Below, in pieces: positions 26,023-34,991 of a DNA stretch of 64,000 bases. The first letter of the stretch is position 1; each line of letters begins with the position of its first letter. The translations under genes were made by a program, and so were the position numbers. This stretch comes from Psychroflexus curvus (GTDB lineage: Bacteria; Bacteroidota; Bacteroidia; Flavobacteriales; Flavobacteriaceae). The notes under the pieces were generated by a model. That model did not search any database, was not told the origin of the DNA, and saw nothing but the letters and a program-made list of their open reading frames with translations. The stretch lies in the NCBI RefSeq assembly GCF_020164585.1, contig NZ_JAIQZF010000004.1, positions 124,001 through 188,000 of the forward strand, given 5' to 3'.

Positions 26023-26935
26023 GAGTTCTGATGTTTTGTAATTCTGTTACTAGTTCTTTTTCTTTTTTGGACAGGTTTGTTGGCAGTTTCACTTGATAGG
26101 TTACAAACAAATCACCAAATTCACCCTCTTTTTTATAGACAGGAAAGCCTTTTCCTTTCAATTTTAGTTTTGTGCCGGGTTGGGTTTCAGGAGCCACCTT
26201 AAGTTTCACCTGGCCATCAAAAGTGTCTAGCAAGACCTCGCCGCCAAGCAAAGCTGTGTAAAGATCTAAATCTGCTGTGGTATATAAATGCTTTCCGTCT
26301 CGTTTAAATTCGGTGTTATTTTTAATTGAAACCCTAATGTATAAATCTCCACTTGGTCCTCCATTTGCACCCGGTGCCCCATGTCCATTTATTTTTATCA
26401 CCTGTCCATCTTCAATGCCTGCAGGAAATGTTAAACGGATTTTTTTACCATTTACAGTTAATGTTTGTTTTTGTGAGGTGTAAACATCTTTTAAATTTAA
26501 TTCTAATTCAGCATTTAAATCCTGACCTCTATACTTGGTTTGTCCTGTTCTTCTTCCCTGACTACTACCTCTTCCCTGGCCACCAAACATGGATTCAAAA
26601 AAATCTGAAAAATCTCCTGAAAATTCCTGCTGACCTGAATCTGCTCCAGTATGCTGATAGGCTTGTTGCTGCTGTCTTTGTTGCTGCTGAGCTTTTTTGA
26701 ATTCATCTGCGTGTTTCCAGTCCTTACCAAATTCGTCGTATTTTTTTCGATTTTCAGGATTACTCAGTACTTCATAAGCCTCGCTGACCTGTTTGAATTT
26801 GTTTTCTGCCTCCTGATTATTAGGATTTAAGTCTGGATGGTATTTCCTAGCCAGCTTTCGATAGGCTGCCTTAATCTCCTTTTCAGTGGCCTTTTTGGAA
26901 AGGCCTAGTATTTTATAATAATCGATAAATTCCAT
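26009..26935 (-). CDS. cbpA: DnaJ-class co-chaperone CbpA
   Basis: The N-terminal J domain ([22 protein letters not shown]) contains the HPD motif in KYHPDLNP. A Gln-rich/Gly-rich linker (about residues 80-140) replaces the zinc finger of DnaJ. It is followed by two C-terminal substrate-binding domains ([20 protein letters not shown]). The length of 308 residues is normal for CbpA. It stimulates DnaK and is coupled to cbpM, its inhibitor, downstream. Confidence 0.95.
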   Translation of the reverse strand: MEFIDYYKILGLSKKATEKEIKAAYRKLARKYHPDLNPNNQEAENKFKQVSEAYEVLSNPENRKKYDEFGKDWKHADEFKKAQQQQRQQQQAYQHTGADSGQQEFSGDFSDFFESMFGGQGRGSSQGRRTGQTKYRGQDLNAELELNLKDVYTSQKQTLTVNGKKIRLTFPAGIEDGQVIKINGHGAPGANGGPSGDLYIRVSIKNNTEFKRDGKHLYTTADLDLYTALLGGEVLLDTFDGQVKLKVAPETQPGTKLKLKGKGFPVYKKEGEFGDLFVTYQVKLPTNLSKKEKELVTELQNIRTHGNK

Positions 26936-27086
26936 AGCTGATATTTAAGCTTGATTGCTAAGCATCTATTCCAAAGTTAGATACTTTGTTTTAAACATAT
27001 AAGGTTTACCCTCAAAAACTCTTAGGTATAATTGAATATCCTAAAAAAAATGATGTATTTAAATATTTTCAAAAATCAAAATCAAA

Positions 27087-27545
27087 TTATTTCCAAAACG
27101 AATCAGGCCAGACTTCACATGCCTGTTGAGAATTATGAATGTTCTGATATTCTGCAAGTTGATTTTCGGTGAGTTTTTCTTGAATCAAATTAAACAGTTC
27201 ACGCTCTTCCAGGCGAATGTGCTTCTGCAGCAATTCATAAATAGCTTTGAAATCTTCATAATCCTTGGACTGAATTTCAAAAAGAGATTTTAAGTCACGA
27301 TGTTGCTGTTTTGCTTCTTTTACTAACTCATGTTCTTCATTCAATCTGGGGAACAGATGCTTTTCTTCCATTTCGAAATGAGGAATTAAGTGATGTTTCC
27401 AAAACCAGGCAGCATAGGCTTCCATGACTTGGCATTCAGCTTTTTTCGTCACTCCTTTCTGTAGACGCAAGGCAAAAATAAGCCCGTCATGATGTTCTCT
27501 ACTTAGGTTTTTTAAGGCTTCGTGACGTTTTATCGGGCTGTTCAT
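27087..27545 (-). CDS. Hemerythrin-domain protein
   Basis: This 152-residue protein has the hemerythrin-like ligand pattern: LSREHHDGLIFALRL, WKHHLIPHFEMEEKHLFP, QQHRDLKSLF and KHIRLEERELFN. Such proteins bind a di-iron site and react with O2 or NO in the cytoplasm. The gene is divergent from rrf2, and the 75-bp gap holds an inverted repeat (27566-27580), so it may be controlled by that regulator. Confidence 0.9.
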   Translation of the reverse strand: MNSPIKRHEALKNLSREHHDGLIFALRLQKGVTKKAECQVMEAYAAWFWKHHLIPHFEMEEKHLFPRLNEEHELVKEAKQQHRDLKSLFEIQSKDYEDFKAIYELLQKHIRLEERELFNLIQEKLTENQLAEYQNIHNSQQACEVWPDSFWK

Positions 27546-27563
27546 AAGTTGTTGATAACTAAA

Positions 27564-27580
27564 AAGGACTTATTTGTCTT
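27564..27580. promoter_or_regulatory. Probable Rrf2 operator between the hemerythrin gene and rrf2
   Basis: GGACTTATTTGTCTT is an imperfect inverted repeat of form GAC-N6-GTC. It shares ATTTGTC with the perfect palindrome at 28073-28084. It lies 41 bp before the rrf2 ATG and 19 bp before the divergent hemerythrin start, and 17 bp upstream of a -7-like TATTTTTA (27597-27604). Confidence 0.6.
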
Positions 27581-27620
27581 ATTATAATATTAGCTGTATT
27601 TTTACTTCAAAATCATATAT

Positions 27621-28052
27621 ATGTTTTCAAAACGCTGTGAATATGCGATAAAAATAATGACCTTTATTGCACATCAGCAAAAAAAGTCGGACAAAAAAGT
27701 AGATGTGGATGCCATTTCTAAGGCTATTGACTCTCCAAAAGCATTTACAGCTAAAATTTTACAAGATTTAGTCAAATCTGATTTGTTAGTCAGTTCTCGC
27801 GGGCGATTTGGTGGTTTTTCATTACCCGATCAATTTAACATCAGTCTTTCACAGATTATTGAAGCCATAGACGGGAAAAAATTATTAGAAGGTTGCGTCT
27901 TGGGGTTTGGGACCTGTTCAGAAAAAAATCCTTGTATTGTTCATCATCATTTAAAATCTGCCAGGCAACATTTAAAAATAAAATTACAAGAAACTAATTT
28001 AGAGATTATCGCTAAACGCGTGAATGAAAAAAATGCCTATTTCAAGGAATAA
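27621..28052 (+). CDS. Rrf2-family Fe-S transcriptional regulator (NsrR/IscR-like)
   Basis: This 143-residue protein has the Rrf2 winged HTH (MFSKRCEYAIKIMTFIAHQ, AFTAKILQDLVKSDLLVSSRG). The cluster-binding loop has Cys spaced C-x6-C-x5-C (GCVLGFGTCSEKNPC). The spacing differs slightly from IscR and NsrR, but three cysteines are enough for an NO- or iron-sensitive [Fe-S] cluster. Two related palindromes flank the gene, one on each side, which suggests that it regulates itself, the hemerythrin and the downstream ribonucleotide reductase. Confidence 0.92.
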   Translation: MFSKRCEYAIKIMTFIAHQQKKSDKKVDVDAISKAIDSPKAFTAKILQDLVKSDLLVSSRGRFGGFSLPDQFNISLSQIIEAIDGKKLLEGCVLGFGTCSEKNPCIVHHHLKSARQHLKIKLQETNLEIIAKRVNEKNAYFKE

Positions 28053-28070
28053 AAAAAATTACCCTGAAAT

Positions 28071-28086
28071 AAGACAAATTTGTCCT
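28071..28086 (+). promoter_or_regulatory. Probable Rrf2 operator before the class II ribonucleotide reductase
   Basis: GACAAATTTGTC (28073-28084) is a perfect 12-bp palindrome, extended to AAGACAAATTTGTCCT. It lies 18 bp after the rrf2 stop and 26 bp before the reductase start. It shares the GAC-N6-GTC layout with the site at 27566-27580. Confidence 0.65.
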
Positions 28087-28112
28087 AATATAAATATTAA
28101 AAAACACCATCT

Positions 28113-30119
28113 ATGCCACTAGATTTTAAACTTGATGAAAGCTTTGTTGAAAAGTACAGCCAGATTAAACCTGATTTTGGTTTTAATGGCTTGGGATTAT
28201 TAACCTATCACCGCACCTACTCCAGATTAAAAGCCAATGGAGAAAATGAACAATGGTTTGAAACCATACAACGAGTTGTAGAAGGTTGTTACAGCCTTCA
28301 AAAAGAACATATTCTTAGAAATGAATTGGGCTGGAACGATACCAAAGCCCAGCGCTCAGCTCAGGAAATGTTTGCCCGAATGTTCACTATGAAGTTTTTA
28401 CCACCCGGCAGAATGCTTTGGGCCTTGGGAACTCCCCTTATCCATGAAAAAAAAGTCGGTCAGGCTTTATTCAATTGCGCCTTTGTATCCACAAAAGATA
28501 TAGATAAAAGCATTAGTGATGCTGTGAAACCATTCACCTTTATGATGGACATGAGTATGGTAGGTGTTGGCGTTGGCTTTGATGTTTCTGGTGAGCATAA
28601 AATTCAAATCCATCAACCTGAAAAAGATTCCGAAACCTATGTTATTCCTGACTCCAGAGAAGGCTGGGTGAAAAGCCTGGAGTTGTTGCTAGCCTCCTAT
28701 TTTGGCCAGCATTTTAATACTAATCAAACCCATAAAATCGAGTTTGATTATAGCCTTATCAGAAAAGAAGGCGAACCCATTCACGGATTTGGCGGCATCT
28801 CTTCTGGACCAAAACCTTTAGAAAAACTTCATGAGCAGATTCGTACTATTTTAAACCGGGTGAATCAAAAGAACCTAAGCATCACAGTCATAACCGATAT
28901 CATGAATATGATAGGACAGTGTGTGGTTGCAGGAAATGTGAGACGTACTGCGCAAATTGCTCTGGGAAACGCCGAAAGCGAAGAGTACAGGAAACTTAAA
29001 GATTACCAGTGGGACAGTAAAACTGAAACTTATGTAGGAGAAAACGCTCATCGGGCTGCCTATGGCTGGGCATCAAATAACAGTGTATTTGTAGACAATA
29101 ACACAGATTTCGAAGACTTAGCTAAACAAACGGCTATAAATGGTGAGCCTGGTTATGTATTCATGGATAACATTAGAGCATATTCCAGGATGTCTGACCC
29201 TGCAGATCATAAAGATCATAAAGCAGTGGGTACTAATCCTTGTGGAGAACAGTCTTTGGAGAGCTATGAACTTTGTTGTTTGGTAGAAACTTTTCCATCA
29301 CGAGCTGAAAACAAGGAAGATTACTTACGAACCTTAAAATTCGCCTATCTCGTTGGTAAAACCGCCACCTTGGTGACTACCACATGGCATGAAACCAATC
29401 GGGTTCAAAAACGCAACCGCCGCATTGGAACATCTGTTACAGGGGTTACAAATTTTATTGGTCAGAATTCTTTAGAAATTTTCAAAAACTGGTTAGAGTC
29501 TGGCTATAAGGAAATTCAAAGTTGGGATGAGATTTATTCGTCCTGGTTATGTGTCCCTAAAAGCATCAAAACCACGAGTGTGAAACCTTCAGGAACAGTA
29601 AGTCTATTAGCAGGAGTAAATCCTGGCTGTCATTATCCTGAATTTAACTATTACATCAGAAGAATTCGAATAGCTAAAAACTCAAAATTAATACCTCAAC
29701 TTTTTGAAGCTGGACTGGAAATTGAAGACGATGTAATGGATCCAAGCTCTGCTGTGGTTTCATTTCCTATTCATAATGAAGGCAAATCCTTAAACGAAGT
29801 CAGCATCTGGGAACAAGTGAGTTTAGCTGTGTTTTTGCAACGCTACTGGTCCGATAATCAGGTGTCGTGTACGGTTACGTTTAAACCAGAAGAAGCAGAT
29901 CAAATTAAACCGATTTTAGATTTTTTCAAATATGACCTTAAGTCTATTAGCTTTTTACCCAAGTTAGAAATGGGAGCTTATGCGCAAATGCCTTATGAAG
30001 CCATTTCCAAAGAAAAATATAAACAGATGAAATCTAAAATGAAAGGAGATTTCAGCATACAGTCTTTTGAAGATGGTAAAGGAGAAAAATTTTGCAATAA
30101 CGATACCTGTTTGATATAA
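28113..30119 (+). CDS. Adenosylcobalamin-dependent ribonucleoside-triphosphate reductase (class II)
   Basis: The 668-residue protein matches the monomeric B12-dependent RTPR of Lactobacillus leichmannii. It has the redox Cys in ALFNCAFVST (Cys122), the thiyl-radical region TNPCGEQSLESYELCCLVE (Cys377, and Cys388 eleven residues later, as C408/C419 in the model), and the C-terminal shuttle pair CNNDTC at the very end. It makes dNTPs without oxygen, using a cobalamin-generated thiyl radical. The enzyme is slightly shorter than the usual ~700-740 residues. The Rrf2 box in front and nadA behind imply induction under anaerobic or NO stress, when class I enzymes fail. Confidence 0.94.
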   Translation: MPLDFKLDESFVEKYSQIKPDFGFNGLGLLTYHRTYSRLKANGENEQWFETIQRVVEGCYSLQKEHILRNELGWNDTKAQRSAQEMFARMFTMKFLPPGRMLWALGTPLIHEKKVGQALFNCAFVSTKDIDKSISDAVKPFTFMMDMSMVGVGVGFDVSGEHKIQIHQPEKDSETYVIPDSREGWVKSLELLLASYFGQHFNTNQTHKIEFDYSLIRKEGEPIHGFGGISSGPKPLEKLHEQIRTILNRVNQKNLSITVITDIMNMIGQCVVAGNVRRTAQIALGNAESEEYRKLKDYQWDSKTETYVGENAHRAAYGWASNNSVFVDNNTDFEDLAKQTAINGEPGYVFMDNIRAYSRMSDPADHKDHKAVGTNPCGEQSLESYELCCLVETFPSRAENKEDYLRTLKFAYLVGKTATLVTTTWHETNRVQKRNRRIGTSVTGVTNFIGQNSLEIFKNWLESGYKEIQSWDEIYSSWLCVPKSIKTTSVKPSGTVSLLAGVNPGCHYPEFNYYIRRIRIAKNSKLIPQLFEAGLEIEDDVMDPSSAVVSFPIHNEGKSLNEVSIWEQVSLAVFLQRYWSDNQVSCTVTFKPEEADQIKPILDFFKYDLKSISFLPKLEMGAYAQMPYEAISKEKYKQMKSKMKGDFSIQSFEDGKGEKFCNNDTCLI

Positions 30120-30128
30120 ATACTAACT

Positions 30129-31055
30129 ATGATGAATTTAAAGAAGGAGATTAAACAGCTCAAACAAGAGAAAGATGCAGTGATCTTAGCGCATTATTAC
30201 CAGGATCCGGCTATTCAAGATATTGCAGATTATTGTGGTGATAGTCTTGAACTCGCTAAAAAAGCCCAAGAAACATCTGCAAAACTTATCGTTTTTGCAG
30301 GTGTTCATTTCATGGCTGAAACCGCTAAAATTTTAAATCCATCTAAAAAAGTTTTAGTACCCGATTTGGATGCCGGCTGCTCTTTGGCAGATGATTGTAA
30401 TGCAACAGATTTTAAAAAATTTATCGATAACTATCCTGAACACCTTATCCTCGCTAGTATCAATTGTAGTGCAGAAATTAAAGCCATGAGTGATTTAGTT
30501 TGTACACCTTCCAATGCTTTAGAGGTTGTAAACAGAATTCCTAAACATAAAAAGATCCTATTTGCTCCTGATGAACATTTAGGAAATTACCTGATTAAAG
30601 AAACGGGAAGAGATATGATAGTCTGGAATGGCTCATGCCTTGTGCATGAAGCCTTTTATTTCAATAAAATTTTAGATTTAGTTGTTGAATACCCTTATGC
30701 TCAACTAATTGCGCATCCCGAAAGTGATGCTGAAGTTTTGAGAATAGCCCATTTTGTTGGCACAACTTCAAAGCTGCTCAATTTTGTAAAACAAGACGAA
30801 CATCACGAATTTATCGTCGCTGCAGAGACTGGAATACTTCAGGAGTTGCAAAGATTAGTTCCACATAAAAAACTGATTCCTGTACCCATTCAGGACGATA
30901 TTTCCTGTGCTTGCAGAGAATGTGATTTCATGAAACTGAATACTTTACAAAAGCTTTATGACTGTTTAAAAAATGAAGACCCGGAGATAAAACTTCATCA
31001 TGAAGTAGCTCATAAAGCAGCCGTCCCTTTAAAAGAAATGATGAGTCTACACTAA
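30129..31055 (+). CDS. nadA: Quinolinate synthase NadA
   Basis: The 308-residue protein contains the NadA signatures AVILAHYYQDPAIQDIADYCGDS, VHFMAETAKILNP, FAPDEHLGNYL and the Cys ligands of the [4Fe-4S] cluster (GCSLADD, NGSCLVHEA, CACRECDFMK). It condenses iminoaspartate and DHAP to quinolinate for NAD synthesis. nadB and nadC are not near. It is 9 bp after the ribonucleotide reductase and so likely co-transcribed. Its cluster is sensitive to O2 and NO, which could explain why an Rrf2-type regulator controls the pair. Confidence 0.97.
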   Translation: MMNLKKEIKQLKQEKDAVILAHYYQDPAIQDIADYCGDSLELAKKAQETSAKLIVFAGVHFMAETAKILNPSKKVLVPDLDAGCSLADDCNATDFKKFIDNYPEHLILASINCSAEIKAMSDLVCTPSNALEVVNRIPKHKKILFAPDEHLGNYLIKETGRDMIVWNGSCLVHEAFYFNKILDLVVEYPYAQLIAHPESDAEVLRIAHFVGTTSKLLNFVKQDEHHEFIVAAETGILQELQRLVPHKKLIPVPIQDDISCACRECDFMKLNTLQKLYDCLKNEDPEIKLHHEVAHKAAVPLKEMMSLH

Positions 31056-31119
31056 AGCGATAAAAGCGCTGTTTAAAGTTCGCTTTGTAAGTTTAGGTTT
31101 TTATAACTAAGATTAGCTT

Positions 31120-31512
31120 TTAGGAATCGGTCTTTCTATTCATGTAAATCTGCATAAATATATGAGAAGCCATATTCCTGGCGTTATTTTTTGCACGGTC
31201 GGCGAGATCGCCTTCAAAGTAATCGTCCACAGTCTCAAACCAAAGATTTAACCAGACACCAAAATGTTTTTGCTCTATGCTTTGATCGAAATCCTGGTCA
31301 ACGCGTTGATGCGCCAGTTTCGGATTGCCTTTGTAGTTGCGTTTAAAAAGTAAATTGGTTTCCCAAAAATCGGTTAGTTTCTCAAGATGCTCATTCCAGT
31401 CCTGGATGGTTTCATTGAAAAAATAACCTATCTCCTCGTTTTTACGAACTTTTGTGTAGAATTGATGGACTAGCTTAGACACATCTTCCCTTGTTGTTAG
31501 GTCTGTTTTCAT
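31120..31512 (-). CDS. Group III truncated hemoglobin
   Basis: This 130-residue protein fits the TrHb3 group: DVSKLVHQFYTKVRKNEEIGYFF (B10 Tyr in FYTKV), WETNLLFKRNYKGNP and the heme-proximal His in EQKHFGVWLNLW. Members bind O2 or NO in the cytoplasm; a role in NO detoxification is likely. Its ATG overlaps the stop of the small membrane-protein gene by 4 bp (ATGA), so the two are translated together. It is downstream of a Crp/Fnr-type box. Confidence 0.95.
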   Translation of the reverse strand: MKTDLTTREDVSKLVHQFYTKVRKNEEIGYFFNETIQDWNEHLEKLTDFWETNLLFKRNYKGNPKLAHQRVDQDFDQSIEQKHFGVWLNLWFETVDDYFEGDLADRAKNNARNMASHIFMQIYMNRKTDS

Positions 31513-31796
31513 GAAATAAAAATATAATAAGCAATGCTGAGCACACTTGATAATACACTAATCACTTGTAATAAAAAAACCATTTTTGATTTTAATCCGA
31601 CTAAAACTGAAGCATTATAAATCATGGCGACTATCACAATCCAGCTCAGATGAATAACGTGATAAACAGAATTTCCATCTGCCAAAACCATCATAGCAGC
31701 TATAGAGCCAGGGCAACTAGAAACAATGATGCCCAGGATAGAATTTGCCATATAAAACCTTTCAAAATCAGTTGATAATCTATTAATTATGTCCAT
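31509..31796 (-). CDS. Small three-helix membrane protein coupled to the truncated hemoglobin
   Basis: This 95-residue protein has three or so hydrophobic helices (near 18-38, 48-66, 71-93) with the GIIVSSCPGSIAAMM segment in the first. I do not recognise a family. It is the first gene of an operon with the truncated hemoglobin (4-bp overlap) and lies behind a Crp/Fnr-type box at 31842-31853. Function in NO handling is inferred only from this linkage. Confidence 0.75.
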   Translation of the reverse strand: MDIINRLSTDFERFYMANSILGIIVSSCPGSIAAMMVLADGNSVYHVIHLSWIVIVAMIYNASVLVGLKSKMVFLLQVISVLSSVLSIAYYIFIS

Positions 31797-31810
31797 TGTA
31801 CTTTTTTTTT

Positions 31811-31853
31811 ACAAAGTACAAAGCAACATGAGAACCATTTATGATTTGAATCA
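31811..31853 (-). promoter_or_regulatory. Crp/Fnr-type box and -7-like element of the truncated-hemoglobin operon
   Basis: On the minus strand TGATTCAAATCA (31853-31842) is followed after 23 bp by TACTTTGT (31818-31811), a weak TAnnTTTG-like box. The palindrome is identical to that before ric (19705), and they share 16 bases in a row. It also lies 11 bp behind the stop codon of the Crp/Fnr gene. Confidence 0.75.
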
Positions 31854-31863
31854 GTTCTGGAAT

Positions 31864-32460
31864 TTATCTGAAAATCTTTCGCTTTTTAATTTGAATTTCT
31901 CCCTTTTTCTCCAGTGACTTACAGGATCGAATAACGGTTTCTACCCGTAAACCGGTTAAGTCAGCGATTTGCTGACGCGTTAAGTCTACTTCCAGGACGT
32001 CTGTCGAATCCAGGTCATGGATATGCTTTTTGGTGTAGTCTAGCAATCTCAAAATTCGATGTTCAGGTTCCTGAGATGAAATTTCTGAAGCCATAATCGC
32101 TTTGTAATAGAGTCGGGAGGCCAATACTTCTGAAATTTTAAGATGTGTGTCAGGGTTTTGTTTAAGCAATTCAAAAAAAATATCTTTCGGCAAGCGGTAT
32201 AGTTCAGCATCTGTAATAGCTTCAGCTCCTGCAGGATAGGCTACATCTGCAAATAAAGGCGGCTCTCCAAAACTTTGTCCGGCATAAAAAATCCCTTGAA
32301 TGAACTCCTTACCATCCCGGTTGACGTTATTCATTTTCACTTCAACAGACTTCACTTGAAAATAAAATTGGGCTTTGCTGCCATAGTCGAAAATAATATG
32401 GCCTTTCTCTATTTTAATGAGTTCGGCATTGAATTGTAACAATAAATCGGGGTTGATCAT
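31864..32460 (-). CDS. Crp/Fnr-family regulator lacking Fe-S cysteines (DNR-like candidate)
   Basis: The 198-residue protein has an N-terminal cyclic-nucleotide-binding-like domain (FIQGIFYAGQSFGEPPLFADVAYPAGAEAI) and a C-terminal HTH. The recognition helix LRVETVIRSCKSLE keeps the Glu and Arg that in FNR contact TGAT, matching the TGAT-N4-ATCA boxes in this window. The only cysteine is in this helix, so it cannot bind an FNR-type [4Fe-4S] cluster; a heme- or ligand-sensing DNR/NNR-like mechanism is more likely, but not shown. It is the probable activator of the nos, ric, hemoglobin and copper-receptor promoters. Confidence 0.93.
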   Translation of the reverse strand: MINPDLLLQFNAELIKIEKGHIIFDYGSKAQFYFQVKSVEVKMNNVNRDGKEFIQGIFYAGQSFGEPPLFADVAYPAGAEAITDAELYRLPKDIFFELLKQNPDTHLKISEVLASRLYYKAIMASEISSQEPEHRILRLLDYTKKHIHDLDSTDVLEVDLTRQQIADLTGLRVETVIRSCKSLEKKGEIQIKKRKIFR

Positions 32461-32561
32461 AAGGCAGCTTTTAACATGTCATAAAGATCACATTTTTAGA
32501 ATAATATCGCATAGAAAAGTCTTTTTTGTATGGACAATTGATATTAATAAAGCTTTCAAAC

Positions 32562-34991
32562 CTAAAACTCAATCTCTAACGTAGCATACCAGTTTCTTGG
32601 TGCGGAAGGGATAATACCCGGTCCAGGATAACCTGTTGCTCTTCGGGTAAAGTATTCTTCGCCCAAAAGGTTATTGACGCCAGATTCGAGTTTGAAGTTT
32701 CTGTAGCGGTAAGACAAAGAAAAATCCAATATATCATATTGAGGAATCTCCCCAATGACCCCACTTAAGCTTGCCTCCACAGAGTTTGTAGCATCTGTAA
32801 ATTGCTCAGACAAATACGAGTATTGCATATTGACGGCAAAGTTCTTATAAGCAAATTTGAACCCGGTTTTAAGGTTGAGATCAGGCACAAATTCTACCCT
32901 GTTACCTTCTATGCCTGGACGCTGAGAATTAGTATATTCTGAATTGATGACCGAGGTATTCACGAAAACATTAAGGTCGTAAACCGGGTCTAGGTTAAGT
33001 ATCTTCTTAACATTGAAATCGAATAAAGACTCTACGCCGTAGATAAGAGCATCCCCCACATTCCCTCTTTCACTGATGATTCGATTATCTTCTAAAACCT
33101 TTTGTATAAAACCAATTCTTCCCTGGTAAGATAAAGCAAAAACACCTGCATCATAAGACACAAAATCATTGAAATTCCCTCTTAAACCTAAGTCAGCAGT
33201 AAAGCCTTCTTCATCGGTAATGTCGGGATCCACAGCAAAAGCGGGATTGCTGATATTGATATCGGAAAAGGTAACAGAACGGTAGTTTTCTGAGATGTTG
33301 GCATACATTTCGACATCATCATAGGGTTTATAGCTTAAACCGAGTCCTAGAAGCAAAAACGAACGTTCAAAACTTCTTTGATCCTGGATGGTTTGATCGT
33401 CAATCACATTTCCCGCAGCATCGGTATTGATACGTCTAAAAAACCCATCGCTTTCTGTTTTAATATATTCAAACCTGAAACCAGGCGTAACCGAGAACCT
33501 TTCGCTTACATAAAAAATATTTTCTCCAAACACCGCTACATTTGTATTGGGCAGATCAAATTCTGACTGATTGGGATAGCCCGGATATTCATCGTTTCTA
33601 AAACTAAAATCAGGACCAAACCCATCAGAACCAGCTCCTTGTTGTTCCTGGTTGTTGGAGTTGTAGAACTTTGTACCGATGAGGAAAGTAGCGTCTTTAT
33701 CTAACAGCTCATATTCACTCAACAGGCGGGCTTCAAAACCAAAATTATTAAAATCACCCACAATCAAATCCCGTTCACTATTGGGGTCAATTTGGTTGAC
33801 TCTGTTGGTTCTAAAACCTAATGCACTTCGTTTGGCATTAAGACCAAAAAAATTGAATGTGAAATTGGTTTTTTCAGTAAACTCATGGGCTAGTTTTATG
33901 TTATAAAGCAACCAGTCCACCTCAAACCAGTTGCGCTCACGATTGCTTTGGTAAGGGTCTTCTGCAAACATTTGATTGGTAAGACCTCCAGCCTGTTGAG
34001 ACAGATAATTCATATAAGTCACTTCCCCAGTGAGCTTTGTTTTTTCACTTAATTCATAGCCTACGTGTGAAAACATATTGATGGATTCGTATTCAGAATT
34101 GGGCCTGAACCCGTCACCACGCTTATAATTTATATACGTATAATAACTCCAGTCGTTTTTGGTACCGCTTAAGCTGGTAAAATTGGTATAAAGCCCAAAG
34201 CTACCTGCTGTATTTCGAGTAATTACTTCAAGGCTTTTGTTTGGGTTGGGCTCTTTCATGATGAAATTAACCAAACCTCCAAACTGAGTTCCATACTGCA
34301 GAGAAGCTGCTCCCCTTATGATTTGAATTTGCTGTAAGCCTGCCGAAGCGGGTGTGTAATAACTTTCGGGATAGCCCAAAACATCAGCACTGATGTCATA
34401 GCCGTTTTGGCGGGTATTGAAGTTGGCTGTTCGATTGGGGTTAAGTCCTCTTCCTCCAATATTCAGTTGCAATCCACCATCGTCATTTTGAAAAATATTC
34501 AATCCGGCAATCTGACTGTAAATTTGCCTGGCATTGTTAGTCGCCAGATTGGCCATAGACTGGTCAACTTGAATAACTTCTGTCTTTTTACCCGCATAGA
34601 TTGCGGTGCCTACAACATCATTAAGGCGGTTAAGCGCAAAAACTTTTTCTTTTTGAGCTATGATTTGGACTTCTGAAAGTTCTTCCGACAAAGCTTCTAA
34701 TTCAATGCTAAGTGATGAAGTTTCTGAAGGTTTGATAGTTTTCTCAAGGATTTGATATTGAAGTCCATAGAAAACTAAATTCAATTCTTCTTTCAAGGTT
34801 TCAAGCTTAAAATAGCCCGATGCATTGGTTTGGGCTAAGATGCCTTTTTCTCTGTCGTAAACATTAACCGACTTAAGTGGCTTTTGACTGGCTTTGTCAT
34901 ACACATGGCCTTCAACCTGGTAAGTTTGAGACCAGCCTATGACTGAACATAAACACAAAAAGATTAATACGCTAAAGTCCTTTAATTTCAT
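32562..34991 (-). CDS. TonB-dependent outer-membrane receptor (FecA-like, iron type)
   Basis: This 809-residue receptor has a Sec leader (SVLIFLCLCSVIGWSQ), a CarboxypepD_reg-like domain (VEGHVYDKASQKPLKSVNVYD), a plug domain (QLNIGGRGLNPNRTANFNTR, IIRGAASLQYGTQFGGLVNF) and a 22-strand barrel ending in NWYATLEIEF with a terminal Phe. It is the last gene of the DUF4856-imelysin-HTTM-TonB operon, which in flavobacteria is linked to iron (possibly citrate or siderophore) uptake. It overlaps the HTTM gene by 20 bp. Confidence 0.93.
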   Translation of the reverse strand: MKLKDFSVLIFLCLCSVIGWSQTYQVEGHVYDKASQKPLKSVNVYDREKGILAQTNASGYFKLETLKEELNLVFYGLQYQILEKTIKPSETSSLSIELEALSEELSEVQIIAQKEKVFALNRLNDVVGTAIYAGKKTEVIQVDQSMANLATNNARQIYSQIAGLNIFQNDDGGLQLNIGGRGLNPNRTANFNTRQNGYDISADVLGYPESYYTPASAGLQQIQIIRGAASLQYGTQFGGLVNFIMKEPNPNKSLEVITRNTAGSFGLYTNFTSLSGTKNDWSYYTYINYKRGDGFRPNSEYESINMFSHVGYELSEKTKLTGEVTYMNYLSQQAGGLTNQMFAEDPYQSNRERNWFEVDWLLYNIKLAHEFTEKTNFTFNFFGLNAKRSALGFRTNRVNQIDPNSERDLIVGDFNNFGFEARLLSEYELLDKDATFLIGTKFYNSNNQEQQGAGSDGFGPDFSFRNDEYPGYPNQSEFDLPNTNVAVFGENIFYVSERFSVTPGFRFEYIKTESDGFFRRINTDAAGNVIDDQTIQDQRSFERSFLLLGLGLSYKPYDDVEMYANISENYRSVTFSDINISNPAFAVDPDITDEEGFTADLGLRGNFNDFVSYDAGVFALSYQGRIGFIQKVLEDNRIISERGNVGDALIYGVESLFDFNVKKILNLDPVYDLNVFVNTSVINSEYTNSQRPGIEGNRVEFVPDLNLKTGFKFAYKNFAVNMQYSYLSEQFTDATNSVEASLSGVIGEIPQYDILDFSLSYRYRNFKLESGVNNLLGEEYFTRRATGYPGPGIIPSAPRNWYATLEIEF

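Noticed and set aside
32539-32550. TGATATTAATAA upstream of the Crp/Fnr gene as an autoregulatory box
   Set aside because: Only one half-site is intact and no -7 box lies at the expected distance.
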